From Rhodospirillaceae bacterium (lineage in GTDB: Bacteria; Pseudomonadota; Alphaproteobacteria; Rhodospirillales; Rhodospirillaceae): 36,198 nucleotides of DNA. The stretch is taken from the NCBI GenBank assembly GCA_009693785.1, contig SHWP01000036.1, forward strand, positions 1 to 36,198. The letters run 5' to 3'. Of this stretch, positions 1 through 7,949 are shown in pieces. Each line of letters opens with the position of its first letter. Position 1 is the stretch's first letter. A program made the translations under genes and the position numbers. The notes under the pieces were generated by a model. It was not told the DNA's origin, searched no databases, and worked only from the letters and a program-made list of their open reading frames with translations.

Positions 1-539
1 TCAAGGGCGGCTAAGGCCGAGCCCTTCACGATCGGGATCTTATCGCCGGGGAATTCGTACTTGGTCAGAAGTTCGCGGACTTCCAGTTCCACCAGTTCCA
101 GCAGTTCCGGGTCGTCGACTTGGTCGACCTTGTTCAGGAACACCACAATGGCTGGAACGCCGACCTGGCGTGCCAACAGAATGTGCTCGCGCGTCTGCGG
201 CATCGGGCCGTCGGCCGCAGAAACCACCAAAATCGCACCGTCCATCTGGGCCGCACCCGTGATCATGTTCTTCACGTAGTCGGCATGCCCCGGGCAGTCC
301 ACGTGCGCATAGTGGCGGTGCTTCGTCGTGTACTCCACGTGCGCCGTCGAAATCGTGATCCCGCGCGCCTTCTCCTCAGGCGCCTTGTCGATCTGGTCGT
401 AGGCCGTGTACGTCGCCCCGCCAGTCTCCGCCAAGACTTTCGTGATCGCTGCCGTCAGCGACGTCTTGCCGTGGTCAACGTGACCAATCGTACCAACGTT
501 GCAGTGCGGCAAATTCCGCTGAAACTTTTCCTTACCCAT
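1..539 (-). CDS. tuf: Elongation factor Tu, N-terminal part (runs off the window)
   Basis: This is the translational GTPase that carries aminoacyl-tRNA to the ribosome. About 179 N-terminal residues are visible, starting [19 protein letters not shown]. The G1 loop GHVDHGKT, the switch region (KARGITIS), G3 DCPGH and G4 NKVD are all present and intact, which leaves no doubt about the family. The usual full length is near 396 residues, so roughly the last half lies beyond position 1. The start is the ATG read leftward from 539. tRNA-Gly lies 147 bp upstream on the same strand, a linkage often seen at tuf loci, and co-transcription is likely. The 540-686 spacer holds a symmetric hairpin (630-657). 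Confidence 0.98.
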   Translation of the reverse strand, partial: MGKEKFQRNLPHCNVGTIGHVDHGKTSLTAAITKVLAETGGATYTAYDQIDKAPEEKARGITISTAHVEYTTKHRHYAHVDCPGHADYVKNMITGAAQMDGAILVVSAADGPMPQTREHILLARQVGVPAIVVFLNKVDQVDDPELLELVELEVRELLTKYEFPGDKIPIVKGSALAAL

Positions 540-629
540 GGCTCGTCAACCTGCTTTGATAACTGTTTGTGTTTCTCAATCCGCGCGCTGGCATGGCCTG
601 CCAACCGAAGCTCGCGCGTTTCAACCGTA

Positions 630-657
630 GCCTTCCTTCGCTTAAGCTTCGGAAGGC
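630..657. other. Hairpin in the tRNA-Gly to tuf spacer
   Basis: Perfectly symmetric inverted repeat: arms GCCTTCC and GGAAGGC enclose the inner palindrome GCTTAAGC. It lies between tRNA-Gly and tuf and could mark processing of the tRNA-mRNA transcript. That role is inference. Confidence 0.4.
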
Positions 658-686
658 AACCTCCACTCGCTCACGCGAGCGTAGGT

Positions 687-760
687 TGGAGCGGGTGAAG
701 GGAATCGAACCCTCGTCGTAAGCTTGGAAGGCTTCTGCTCTACCATTGAGCTACACCCGC
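687..760 (-). tRNA. tRNA-Gly (anticodon TCC)
   Basis: On the minus strand the sequence starts GCGGGTGTAGCTCAATGGTA and folds as a cloverleaf. The acceptor arm GCGGGTG pairs with CACCCGC. The D-loop contains the AATGGTAGAG pattern, the anticodon loop reads CTTCCAA with anticodon TCC, and the T-loop is GTTCGATTCC. Discriminator T and an encoded CCA follow (687-689 on the plus strand is TGG). Total 74 nt including CCA. It reads GGA/GGG glycine codons and precedes tuf on the same strand. Confidence 0.97.
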
Positions 761-1232
761 GACCCATCAGCAGCACGCATATTCGCATGTTTTTTAAGGT
801 GCGACTATATTCACCCTAATGCGCTTTTTACGCGCCTTTCCTATGACACAGCAAGTATTTGTTCCGTCTTATGTACGCGGCGTGCCTATCAATCAGGCGT
901 CGCTAAAAAATCGCTTTTTTGCAAACGCCTTCCCGGAGCCCGATTAAAAATAGCGTTCAAGTCGCCGTGCAATCTTTTCTGTCTGGACTGCGGCGTAGGA
1001 TACCAAGATCAGGGGCCTATAAGCCTTCGTCGAGGCCCCTTGACCTTATCTCATGAGCTGCAAACCGACGACGAAGGCCGTCTGTCGAGCCAACGTATAT
1101 GTGATCGTTATTTAACCTAAGAAAATAAACGTACCACACAGGTCTGCCACTCCATCATTAAGTGGTTAACCAAGCAAATAGGGCGCGGCGCTATAGCCTC
1201 CCTACGCTCCAAGCGGAGCTTCGGGAGCCACT
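761..1232. other. Intergenic, relatively AT-rich; promoter side of tRNA-tuf
   Basis: No convincing gene. The stretch is visibly richer in A and T than its surroundings (runs of T at 789-794 and of A at 905-910). It probably holds the minus-strand promoter for tRNA-Gly and tuf, though I could not single out a -35/-10 pair. A hairpin with perfect 8-bp arms (AGGGGCCT, 1011-1018, and AGGCCCCT, 1033-1040) is present. The plus-strand open frame across 746-1120 overlaps the tRNA and does not look like a protein. Confidence 0.5.
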
Positions 1233-1304
1233 CCTACGCCTAATCGGCTCCGTGTGGCAGTCCACCTAGGGGTGGCCTGCCACCCGAAGCCGATTAGGCG
1301 TAGG
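1233..1304. repeat. Long hairpin: 34-bp arms, 4-base loop
   Basis: The left arm 1233-1266 begins CCTACGCCTAATCGGCT and the right arm 1271-1304 ends AGCCGATTAGGCGTAGG. The arms match except at three positions and are separated by only four bases (TAGG). A smaller hairpin (GCTCC/GGAGC, about 1206-1219) lies just to the left. There is no T-tract on either side, so it is not a standard terminator. It may be a palindromic repeat unit or a structured RNA. Confidence 0.75.
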
Positions 1305-1333
1305 GTGGACGCCAGGGGAATTTAAGTAGAGAT

Positions 1334-1594
1334 TGTCATTGCCCGCTTCAAGCTACGGCTGTCCGGTTTAGCTTAAAAATTGGTTAGGGTGGGGGTGTTT
1401 CTTGTTTCTGTTTTCTTCTGCAAATCCGGCGTTCGATAACACCATCGCCCCACCCCCGGTCCATACACCCATCGAGGGGAGGGGAGTTTGAGTCTCGCTG
1501 CTGCTGTTCATGCTTCTAGCTCAAGCATTGTGGGGCTTTTCGCTGCGAGTGGAGAATCTAAACCGGACAGCCGTAGCTTGACCGGGCAATGACA
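1334..1594. mobile_element. MITE-like element with 37-bp terminal inverted repeats
   Basis: The left end 1334-1371 (starting TGTCATTGCCCGCTTCAAGC) and the right end 1558-1594 (ending GACCGGGCAATGACA) are inverted copies that differ only in a 2-3 base patch and one indel. The 261-bp interior has no open frame of note and a weak inner inverted repeat of G-rich and C-rich tracts. No target duplication is obvious. The outermost TGTCATTGCCCG resembles the ends of the two-hairpin repeats elsewhere in the window, so this could be an expanded palindrome pair and not a transposon derivative. Confidence 0.6.
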
Positions 1595-1601
1595 GTTGAG
1601 A

Positions 1602-1632
1602 AACAAAAGGGCCGCATCGCTGCGGCCCCTTT
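1602..1632 (-). terminator. Rho-independent terminator, best read on the minus strand
   Basis: Perfect 8-bp stem GGGCCGCA/TGCGGCCC with a 4-base loop. On the minus strand it is followed by TTTTGTTT. It implies transcription ending here from the right, although no convincing minus-strand gene lies just upstream (only a short acidic open frame, 1682-1770). Confidence 0.7.
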
Positions 1633-1790
1633 CGCGTTGTTCAATCCACGCTACCGCCCGGATTGCTTGTTGTCGCAATTATCAGGCTTCTTCGCCGTCA
1701 CTGGCATCGTCATCTCCGGCATCAGCGTCGCTGTCGCTGTCTCCGCTTTCGTCATCATCATCGCTATCAACTTAGTCTGACGCGCCGCCC

Positions 1791-1982
1791 TTGAAGGCGC
1801 AGCCTATCAGTCGTCCGGCGATTGTAGACCACTTCCATCCGAAAAGCGGAGGTTCTGCGGCAAAGCTCGCGGCCTTCAAGCGCAACCAGCCAACGATTGA
1901 AAGGTTAGCCGAGAAGAAATTCCATGACCGTCGCTTTGAGCCTGATGGCACCATCCTGATTCGAAGTGAAGACGTCGCCTAG
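1791..1982 (+). CDS. Small hypothetical protein or gene fragment
   Basis: Open frame of 63 codons with protein-like composition, ending in PDGTILIRSEDVA. I do not recognise it. The only start in frame is TTG at 1791 without a clear ribosome-binding site, and the frame is open back to a TAG at 1773, so it could be the tail of a degraded gene. On the opposite strand the region 1682-1770 reads as a very acidic Asp/Ser tail that is preceded by an in-frame stop. Neither strand is convincing alone. Confidence 0.25.
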   Translation: MKAQPISRPAIVDHFHPKSGGSAAKLAAFKRNQPTIERLAEKKFHDRRFEPDGTILIRSEDVA

Positions 1983-2091
1983 CAGCCGCTGAAAAACCTT
2001 CCGGATCGCCTGTGTACATCAAGCATGGGGGAGCGGGGCTGTTGACTTGCAGCTTTTTGGTGATTGAGTGGCGTGTATTAAGGTGGGGTAG

Positions 2092-3002
2092 TCAAGCCCT
2101 ATCCAAAAACGCCAGCACCTGTTCGGCCACCCAGGCCGCCTCGGTTTGAAGAAGGCCAAGCCCCAATTTGCCCTCGGCCCGGATATAGGTGGCCTGTTTG
2201 AGCAGGCTCGCCGCCTCTTGCCCGCGCCCGAAGGAGCCATCGGGTTCGATGATCAGCACCGGCACGTCTACCCCTGGCAAAGCCGCACGCATGTCGAAAC
2301 TATTGACCGCCACCTCGCCGTACCGGGCGTTCACCCCGCCCCGGTAGTATTCGTTGAAGGCGTTGAAGCGCTGCTCGAAGCTCATGGTTTTGGGATAGCG
2401 GGAAAATACGCGCGTCCATTCGGCCATCAAAAACGCCCCATCCTCGGCGGGCTGGTCGGCCAGGCGGCGGCCAGCATTTGTTTGCGTTGCTCTTCGTCAA
2501 ACAGCGCCGGGCCGATCAGCACCATGCGCCGGATCAGACCCGGAAATTGGCGGGCCGTCTCCACCGCAATGGCCGAGCCGGTAAACATGCCCACCACATC
2601 GACATGGGCCAATCCCAGGCGCTTTGATACCTCGGCTAGCCATTTTGAATAGTCAGCTATTATAGGCTGGTGCGAGGGCCGAAAAGACTCGCCAAACCCA
2701 GGCGTATCGACCGCCACGGCCAAACGATTTTTGGCAAGATACGGCAGGACATCGGCAAACGCTAAACTCGATTGCGGGCTTTGATGATAGCAGACTATTG
2801 GTATAGTGCTTGGCGATAACGCGCCAGCCCGGCGGATGTGAATTTGCCCGGCCGGTGTCTCGATAAACGCGCGCTGCACTGTGGGTAAGTCTTGGGCCTG
2901 CGCTGGCCGAACCAGCGATGCGCCCGCCGCCGCGAGCCCCAGGGCTTGGCTGATGAATCCGCGCCGCGACGCGGAGGTGGAAGCAGCATCATGGCGCGAC
3001 AT
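2092..3002 (-). pseudogene. Tat-exported alpha/beta-hydrolase-fold protein, frameshifted
   Basis: The first part (to about 2470) encodes a twin-arginine signal (SRRGFISQALGLAAAG, cut near AQA), then the fold's CYHQSP oxyanion-type motif, DTPGFGES and the elbow GMFTGSA. The frame then runs into a stop, while the next frame continues the protein as ADQPAEDGAFLMAEWTRVF through to VLAFLDRA at 2092. Restoring one base near 2463-2475 (GCCGCCGCC to GCCGCCCGCC) joins both parts into about 303 residues, normal for the fold. ATG at 3002 is preferred to 3026 because AAGGA lies 7 bases ahead. It is related to the proteins at 19221 and 20191, and like them has Thr where the nucleophile is expected. It may be a true pseudogene or a sequence error. 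Confidence 0.75.
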
Positions 3003-3168
3003 TGGGCGGTCCTTGTTCTGCGACATCCAACTGTCGCCGGGGTGACAAACCAGGGCAAGAGGCCCTTTTCAGCGCTATCAACATGCTTAAAAGGTCGATT
3101 TATTCAATGGCTTAGATTTCATCCTTGCAATCGTGGATCCCGTTCCAGATTTACAAGGATGACCAGTC

Positions 3169-3335
3169 GTGAGCCACTGCGCTAAATCGGAACGCTATGA
3201 CACCTCACCGCCCCAAGTCCCACGCGAGATCTTAGCCAAGCTGAGGTTGGTGTGCCTCGACTTCCCCGAGGCCACGGAAGAAGTAGCTTGGGTCGGCATG
3301 CGCTGATGATCGACGCAGGTTGGCCCCCGCCTAAA
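3169..3335 (+). pseudogene. Remnant of a YjbR/MmcQ-family gene
   Basis: A GTG at 3169 with AAGGA nine bases ahead opens a 45-codon frame containing LRLVCLDFPEATEEVAWVG, the N-terminal signature of YjbR/MmcQ proteins as I remember them. It stops at 3304-3306. The overlapping next frame reads HALMIDAGWPPPK, which matches the piece that follows about a dozen residues later in intact relatives. A short internal deletion and loss of everything after about 3335, where the DUF1838 gene ends, best explain this. The intact family member in this window (30776) is a different subtype. Confidence 0.5.
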
Positions 3336-4410
3336 CCTTTGAGCCTAAACCCGTCGGCGGCTTATCTGCGTCGGACTTGCGCTTTTGTTTCCACTCATAG
3401 CCCGGCACTTCAGGCGGGATGTCCTGCACATAGGCCTTCTGCACGTCGATGCGGTCGTTGCGGGGCGTGAAGTCCTTGGGCGCTTCCAAGTATTCAGGCG
3501 CGTGCTTTTCCAGGTATTTCAAGATTTTCGGGTGAACTTCCGCCGTGCCCTTCAGCCCCTTGTGGCTGAACATACGGCTGATCATCACCCCGTCTTGGAA
3601 TTTGCTTCCGCCCATGCGCATCCACGGCCACCAATTGGATTGGCGCGAGAAGCCCGCCCGGGCGCGCACCGTGGGCAAGCTGCGGTCTTCCAGCTCGCGC
3701 TTGGAGACATAATAAGTGAAATGCTCAGACGGCGACACGCGCGGGCCCACCGAGGCCTTGGGCCAGCCCTTGGGGTCCACCGGGTTGGTGTAATCATGGG
3801 TGTAATCCCACGACATCAGAATGTCGTCCTCGCCCACCTGCATGAAGGGCATTTGGAAGGGCACTTTGCCATCCGCGCCCGGAAACACGCTGCCCTCGTT
3901 GAACAACGTGGGGGAATCGCTGGCCGTGCCGAGCACGATGGGCGCCATTTGCGTGCCGATAGTGCTGGCCAGCGACGGGTTATAAAAGTGGTAAACCTCC
4001 ACCGTCTCCTCGGTGAAGGGGTTCTTCCAGGTGTCCATGGGCTCGCCCGTGCGCAAGTCCGTGAAGAACGCGGTTTCGCGGCTTTTGCGTTTCAGTGTGC
4101 CCGCGACGGGATCGAACTCGGCCATGGCCGCGCCTGTGCCGCAATAGCCAAACAAGGGGATCAGGCGCTGGTTGCCGATACGCGCATACTGAATACCGTG
4201 ATAAGCGCCGATCAATGGCTCGCCGTACCCTGAGTTAATTTTGCCAAAAGCATAGAGGTTATCGCGCGGGTCGCTGAAGTCGAGCCCGCCGTTGTTCGGC
4301 GTGGGCTTCATGTCGGCGGCAGCCGCTGAGCCCGCCAGCATCACGGCGGCGATACTGCCCAAGGCCTCGCGCCGGTTGCTCATGAGGTCGTCGATGAATT
4401 GCGATGACAT
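3331..4410 (-). CDS. DUF1838 family protein, Tat-exported
   Basis: 359 residues. The N-terminus has an RR motif (SNRREALGSIAAVMLAGSAA) and an Ala-rich stretch ending AAAAD, so export by the Tat route is likely. The mature part begins near DFSDPRDNLYAFGKINSG and contains many aromatic and charged stretches (for example SNWWPWMRMGGSKF and SWDYTHDYTNP). I assign DUF1838 from memory of the family in sphingomonads; no enzymatic role is established to my knowledge. The start at 4410 has AGAGGA nine bases ahead. It lies downstream of a TonB-dependent receptor with a terminator between them, so it has its own promoter or is fed by read-through. Co-location suggests it handles a compound imported by the receptor. 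Confidence 0.75.
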   Translation of the reverse strand: MSSQFIDDLMSNRREALGSIAAVMLAGSAAAADMKPTPNNGGLDFSDPRDNLYAFGKINSGYGEPLIGAYHGIQYARIGNQRLIPLFGYCGTGAAMAEFDPVAGTLKRKSRETAFFTDLRTGEPMDTWKNPFTEETVEVYHFYNPSLASTIGTQMAPIVLGTASDSPTLFNEGSVFPGADGKVPFQMPFMQVGEDDILMSWDYTHDYTNPVDPKGWPKASVGPRVSPSEHFTYYVSKRELEDRSLPTVRARAGFSRQSNWWPWMRMGGSKFQDGVMISRMFSHKGLKGTAEVHPKILKYLEKHAPEYLEAPKDFTPRNDRIDVQKAYVQDIPPEVPGYEWKQKRKSDADKPPTGLGSKV

Positions 4411-4501
4411 GGCTTGGCTTCCTCTTCTGTCGAGAGTGATTGTGGTATGTTTCAGTTACATCGGGCAATATCGGACTGAAGGCTCAGCCCCCCACCCCAA
4501 C

Positions 4502-4531
4502 AAAAAAGGCCCGGATTGCTCCGGGCCTTTT
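4502..4531 (-). terminator. Terminator after the TonB-dependent receptor gene
   Basis: Perfect stem GGCCCGG/CCGGGCC with loop ATTGCT, followed by TTTTTT on the minus strand. It lies 21 bp beyond the receptor stop codon. Confidence 0.9.
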
Positions 4532-4552
4532 GCGTCTCACGTTTGAGATAAT

Positions 4553-7132
4553 TTAGAAGCTGCGCTTGATGCGCACGCTCCACACGCCCGGAGGTGTGAT
4601 GAACGAATAGCCCGAGACGGACGATTGCGACCACACGCGGTTAAAGCAGTTCGAGCAGTCGACGACTGCGCGCCAGGCTTCATCATCGCTCTCGATGGCC
4701 AGGCTGGCGTTCACCACGGTGAAACCCGAGGTGTGCGAGCCCGAGACAAACTTGCCGTCGCCGGTCACGTTCACCACGCCAGCGGCGTTGATGTAGTAGC
4801 TAAGGTTAGCGCCCGCCGTTTCATACGAGCTTTCGTGAGAGACGTTGACCGATGGGCTCACTTTCACGCCCATGCTGGTTTCGATGTCATACGAGGCACC
4901 GGCAGCCAGCGTCCACTCCGGCGTACGCGCCGGTTTGGCGATATTGCCGTCGTAAGTGACAATGGCGGTGGCGCATACACCCGCGCCCGGGTTGCCTGTC
5001 GCCCGCAAGGCCTTACAGTTGGCTTGTTGGGTGACCGAGGAAGCCGGGATGTTGGTGTACTTGGTTTTCTGGTGGCCAACGGTGGTGAACAACGTCAGGC
5101 CATCCATCGGCAGGGCTTGGAATTCGCCTTCCACACCTTTCGAACGGAAGTCGGCCGCGTTGCCGGTGATGAAGGTGGCAATGCCCGTGATCGGCACGAA
5201 GGACGAGGGCAATTGGAAGCCCGACACTTCGTTGTCGAACAAGGTCACGTTGGCGCGGAAACGGTCATCGGCCCATTGGCTCTTCATGCCCGCCTCGTAA
5301 GCCCACACCTTCTCGGCGAAGAACGGCGCGAAGGTGGTGATATCAAGCCCGCGTACGTTCCAGCCGCCCGAACGGAAGCCGCGCGTGGCGGTGACAAATA
5401 GCAGCACGTCGTCGTTGGCTTGAAAGTTCAACGCAAAGTGCGGTGTCCACAACTTCGTCACCAGCTTGTCGGGGAAGCCAGCTCTGGCCAGGTTCGCTGT
5501 CTCCAGGCGAAAGTCGGGGCGCTGCACGCCAGCCACGATCGGGTTCACGCGCGGATCGCGTTGGTCCTTAATGCGCAGCGTCTTGCGCTCGTCGGTATAG
5601 CGAATACCAGCCGTGGCCGAGAACTGCTCGGTAATGTCCACGTCAGCTTGCACATAAGCCGCCACCGAAGTGGTGTTGTTATTGAGCAAGCGGTCGCCGC
5701 TGACGGTCGTGCGATACGGACGGAATGACGCCGCCGTTTGCGGTGCCACTGGCGGTAAGAAGCCGGTGTTGATGTCCACGTAGTCGGTTTCGTTCTTGTC
5801 GTGGAAGTAATAAACGCCCGCGACGTATTTAACACTGTCGCTCAGGTTACCCGTGGCCTTGACTTCTTGGGTGAATTCGTCGGCCTTGCTCTTGTTGTCG
5901 AGCACCAAGGGTCCGCCGTTGGGCGACACCACGCCAGCGGCAGCGGCGATGAACAAAGGAACCGGGTTTGGCAGGGCCAGCGAACGGCCCGCGCGGCCAT
6001 CTTGGAAGTCGAAGTTATACTTTTGGTCGAGCTTCAAGTACCCAGTGATGAAGTTCACCGTGACGTCTTCAGCCGCGATTTCGATGTTGGAGGCGAAGAT
6101 GGATTGCGAGGTCTTGTTGCCAAGTTCTTGGTTCGCCTTGCCGTTAGCGATCGTGTAGGGCACGAATTGGGCATTGGCGACAAAGGTATTGGGCGCGGCA
6201 CCGGGGCCGGGAATGCCAATCAGCACGTTGCTGAGCGATGAGCCGCCAGGATTCTTTTTATAACCCGTGATAGCGAAGCGGCCTTTGCAATTGGCCGGGG
6301 CGCCGGGGCTGGCCACGCCCGACTTGAACATTTGGCATTCAAAGTTCAGCGCGTTGAGTTGGTTGTCGTACATATGGTTGGCCGACAAATCCCAGGTCAC
6401 CGTATCGCTGGGCTTGGCACGCAGAGCCGCGCGCAAGCCATAGCTTTTCGAACCATTGAGTTCCTGGCCGGTATTGATCGCTTTGACGTAGCCGTCGGTG
6501 TGGGAATAGAAGCCAGCAAACTGGGTAGAGAAATTGTCGTTGATGGGCGCATCAACCGAGGCGCGCGCCATGATCGCATCGAAACGGCCGTAGCTGATTT
6601 CGCCGAAACCACGAGCCTCATCGCCGGGCTTGCGCAGTTTCACGTTGATGGCGCCGCCCGAGGTGTTACGTCCGAACAGCGTGCCCTGGGGGCCACGCAG
6701 CACTTCGATGCCTTCGAGGTCGAAGAAGCTAAAGTTGTTCATGTTCTGGCGGGCAATGTAGATATCGTCCACATAGGTGCCCACGGGCGGGTCGAAGGTG
6801 GCGACGGATTCGGTGTTGCCCAGACCGCGCATGAAGTACACGTTGGCGGTGCCCAGACCGGTGTTGCTGTTGCCCTGCAAGTTGGGCACGAACATGATCA
6901 GGTCTTTGGTGGTGGTGATGTTGCGCCGTTGCAGTTCGTTGACCGTGAACGCGCTCACCGAGACGGGAATGTTTTGAACATTTTCCGAACGGCGCTGAGC
7001 GGTGACGACGATTTCCTCGAGGCCGGTTTGCGCCTGAGCCTGTTGCTGAGTTGGCTGGGCGAACGCTGCACCGCCGACCGACAATGCCATAGTGGCGGCA
7101 GCCGAAAGCAGCGCGGTTTTGGAAAGCTCCAT
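4553..7132 (-). CDS. TonB-dependent outer-membrane receptor
   Basis: 859 residues from the ATG at 7132, preceded by GAGGG six bases ahead; a longer in-frame start at 7201 would bury the signal peptide. Signal peptide MELSKTALLSAAATMALSVG ending near AFAQ. A TonB box lies near GLEEIVVTAQRR, followed by the plug domain (NIPVSVSAFTVNELQRRNI, GLGNTESVATFDPPVGTYVD, VLRGPQGTLFGRNTSGGAIN). A 22-strand-type barrel ends in the aromatic residue of VRIKRSF, as expected for outer-membrane insertion. This is the sphingomonad-like type of receptor that takes up organic compounds rather than only siderophores. Substrate unknown; the neighbouring exported DUF1838 and hydrolase-fold proteins hint at an organic substrate. 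Confidence 0.96.
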   Translation of the reverse strand: MELSKTALLSAAATMALSVGGAAFAQPTQQQAQAQTGLEEIVVTAQRRSENVQNIPVSVSAFTVNELQRRNITTTKDLIMFVPNLQGNSNTGLGTANVYFMRGLGNTESVATFDPPVGTYVDDIYIARQNMNNFSFFDLEGIEVLRGPQGTLFGRNTSGGAINVKLRKPGDEARGFGEISYGRFDAIMARASVDAPINDNFSTQFAGFYSHTDGYVKAINTGQELNGSKSYGLRAALRAKPSDTVTWDLSANHMYDNQLNALNFECQMFKSGVASPGAPANCKGRFAITGYKKNPGGSSLSNVLIGIPGPGAAPNTFVANAQFVPYTIANGKANQELGNKTSQSIFASNIEIAAEDVTVNFITGYLKLDQKYNFDFQDGRAGRSLALPNPVPLFIAAAAGVVSPNGGPLVLDNKSKADEFTQEVKATGNLSDSVKYVAGVYYFHDKNETDYVDINTGFLPPVAPQTAASFRPYRTTVSGDRLLNNNTTSVAAYVQADVDITEQFSATAGIRYTDERKTLRIKDQRDPRVNPIVAGVQRPDFRLETANLARAGFPDKLVTKLWTPHFALNFQANDDVLLFVTATRGFRSGGWNVRGLDITTFAPFFAEKVWAYEAGMKSQWADDRFRANVTLFDNEVSGFQLPSSFVPITGIATFITGNAADFRSKGVEGEFQALPMDGLTLFTTVGHQKTKYTNIPASSVTQQANCKALRATGNPGAGVCATAIVTYDGNIAKPARTPEWTLAAGASYDIETSMGVKVSPSVNVSHESSYETAGANLSYYINAAGVVNVTGDGKFVSGSHTSGFTVVNASLAIESDDEAWRAVVDCSNCFNRVWSQSSVSGYSFITPPGVWSVRIKRSF

Positions 7133-7445
7133 TGAATCCCTCACGTGGCTAAAGTGGAATTGTTGACGCGAATTGAACAGGTGGCCGCCTAAAGTAACCA
7201 TCCCCGCGGCGTCACGAGCGGAGGCAACCTACTCTTTTGACGCGATAGACCAAAGCAGATTAGCTGCGGTGGGCACAGAATGAACACTGAGTGTTGCCAA
7301 AATACAACGACCGACTAAAATGGATAATATAGATTAAAACCAAAGCTTTGATTGCGGCCTTAAAAACCCAACCGCGCCTCTAACACATGCTGCATTTTGC
7401 CCACCTTTGGCGCTAAAGTGATGGAGCCCGGGAGGGGCAAAGACC
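7133..7445. promoter_or_regulatory. Divergent intergenic region between receptor and cupin genes
   Basis: 313 bp with no gene, containing promoters for both directions. AT-rich part about 7300-7350 with a 10-bp palindrome CAAAGCTTTG (7341-7350) that could be an operator core. No clear -35/-10 pair can be asserted. Confidence 0.4.
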
Positions 7446-7865
7446 ATGAAAATTCATGCAATGCTGGTAAATGCCAACGGACGCAGCCGGGCAACGTTCG
7501 TGGACATTCCGCTCACCAAGGTTAGCGAAACAGAATCCATCAGCGCAAAACAAGACGGAACCGAATGGCGCATCGGCTATCGCCGCTTTGGGTCGGTACC
7601 GCGCACCAGCAAAGATTACACCAGTCCGGCCGGGCCCAATGAAATGCATGTGGGCGGACCGCCGCATTTCATCGGCATCATGTCGGGGCATGCCGAAATC
7701 ACCATGCAAGATGGCGGGGCTTGGCGTTTGGCGGCCGGTGATTTTCTGTATGTCGGCCCCGGGGCTTTGCATCACAGCAATTTCCCAAGCAATGTCATGG
7801 TGAGCATATTTAACTTAGGCTTGCCGGGCACTCCCGCCGATACGAAGGACTATGTATTTAAGTAA
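7446..7865 (+). CDS. Small cupin-fold protein
   Basis: 139 residues, start ATG 7446 with GGGAGGGG eight to ten bases ahead. The central part has the cupin pattern: MHVGGPPHFIGIMSGHAEITM, then WRLAAGDFLYVGPGALHHSNF. The conserved G(X)5HXH is only partly kept (HVGGPPHF), while PGALHHS carries the second-motif histidine. No signal peptide is seen, so it is likely cytoplasmic. Enzymatic or ligand-binding role unknown. It is first in a plus-strand series with the methyltransferase-like gene and could form a transcription unit with it. Confidence 0.75.
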   Translation: MKIHAMLVNANGRSRATFVDIPLTKVSETESISAKQDGTEWRIGYRRFGSVPRTSKDYTSPAGPNEMHVGGPPHFIGIMSGHAEITMQDGGAWRLAAGDFLYVGPGALHHSNFPSNVMVSIFNLGLPGTPADTKDYVFK

Positions 7866-7949
7866 TCACCTCGAGATGTGATTGCTGCTAGGCTAACGAC
7901 ACCGCGTTCAATCAACCACAATCAATATCTAAACCCAGGGAGGCTATTC

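Noticed and set aside
61-698. Open frames on the plus strand opposite tuf
   Set aside because: They lie antisense to a certain EF-Tu gene and its leader, and have no protein-like features.
746-1120. 124-codon plus-strand frame
   Set aside because: Overlaps the end of tRNA-Gly, no ribosome-binding site, composition follows AT-rich intergenic DNA.
1589-1780. 63-codon hydrophobic plus-strand frame
   Set aside because: Starts inside the inverted-repeat end and crosses the terminator; hydrophobicity is the mirror of the acidic minus-strand frame.
2146-2652. 168-codon plus-strand frame
   Set aside because: Antisense of the frameshifted hydrolase-fold gene, whose motifs are clear on the minus strand.
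3385-4233. 282-codon plus-strand frame
   Set aside because: Antisense of DUF1838 gene; a common effect of GC-rich codons.
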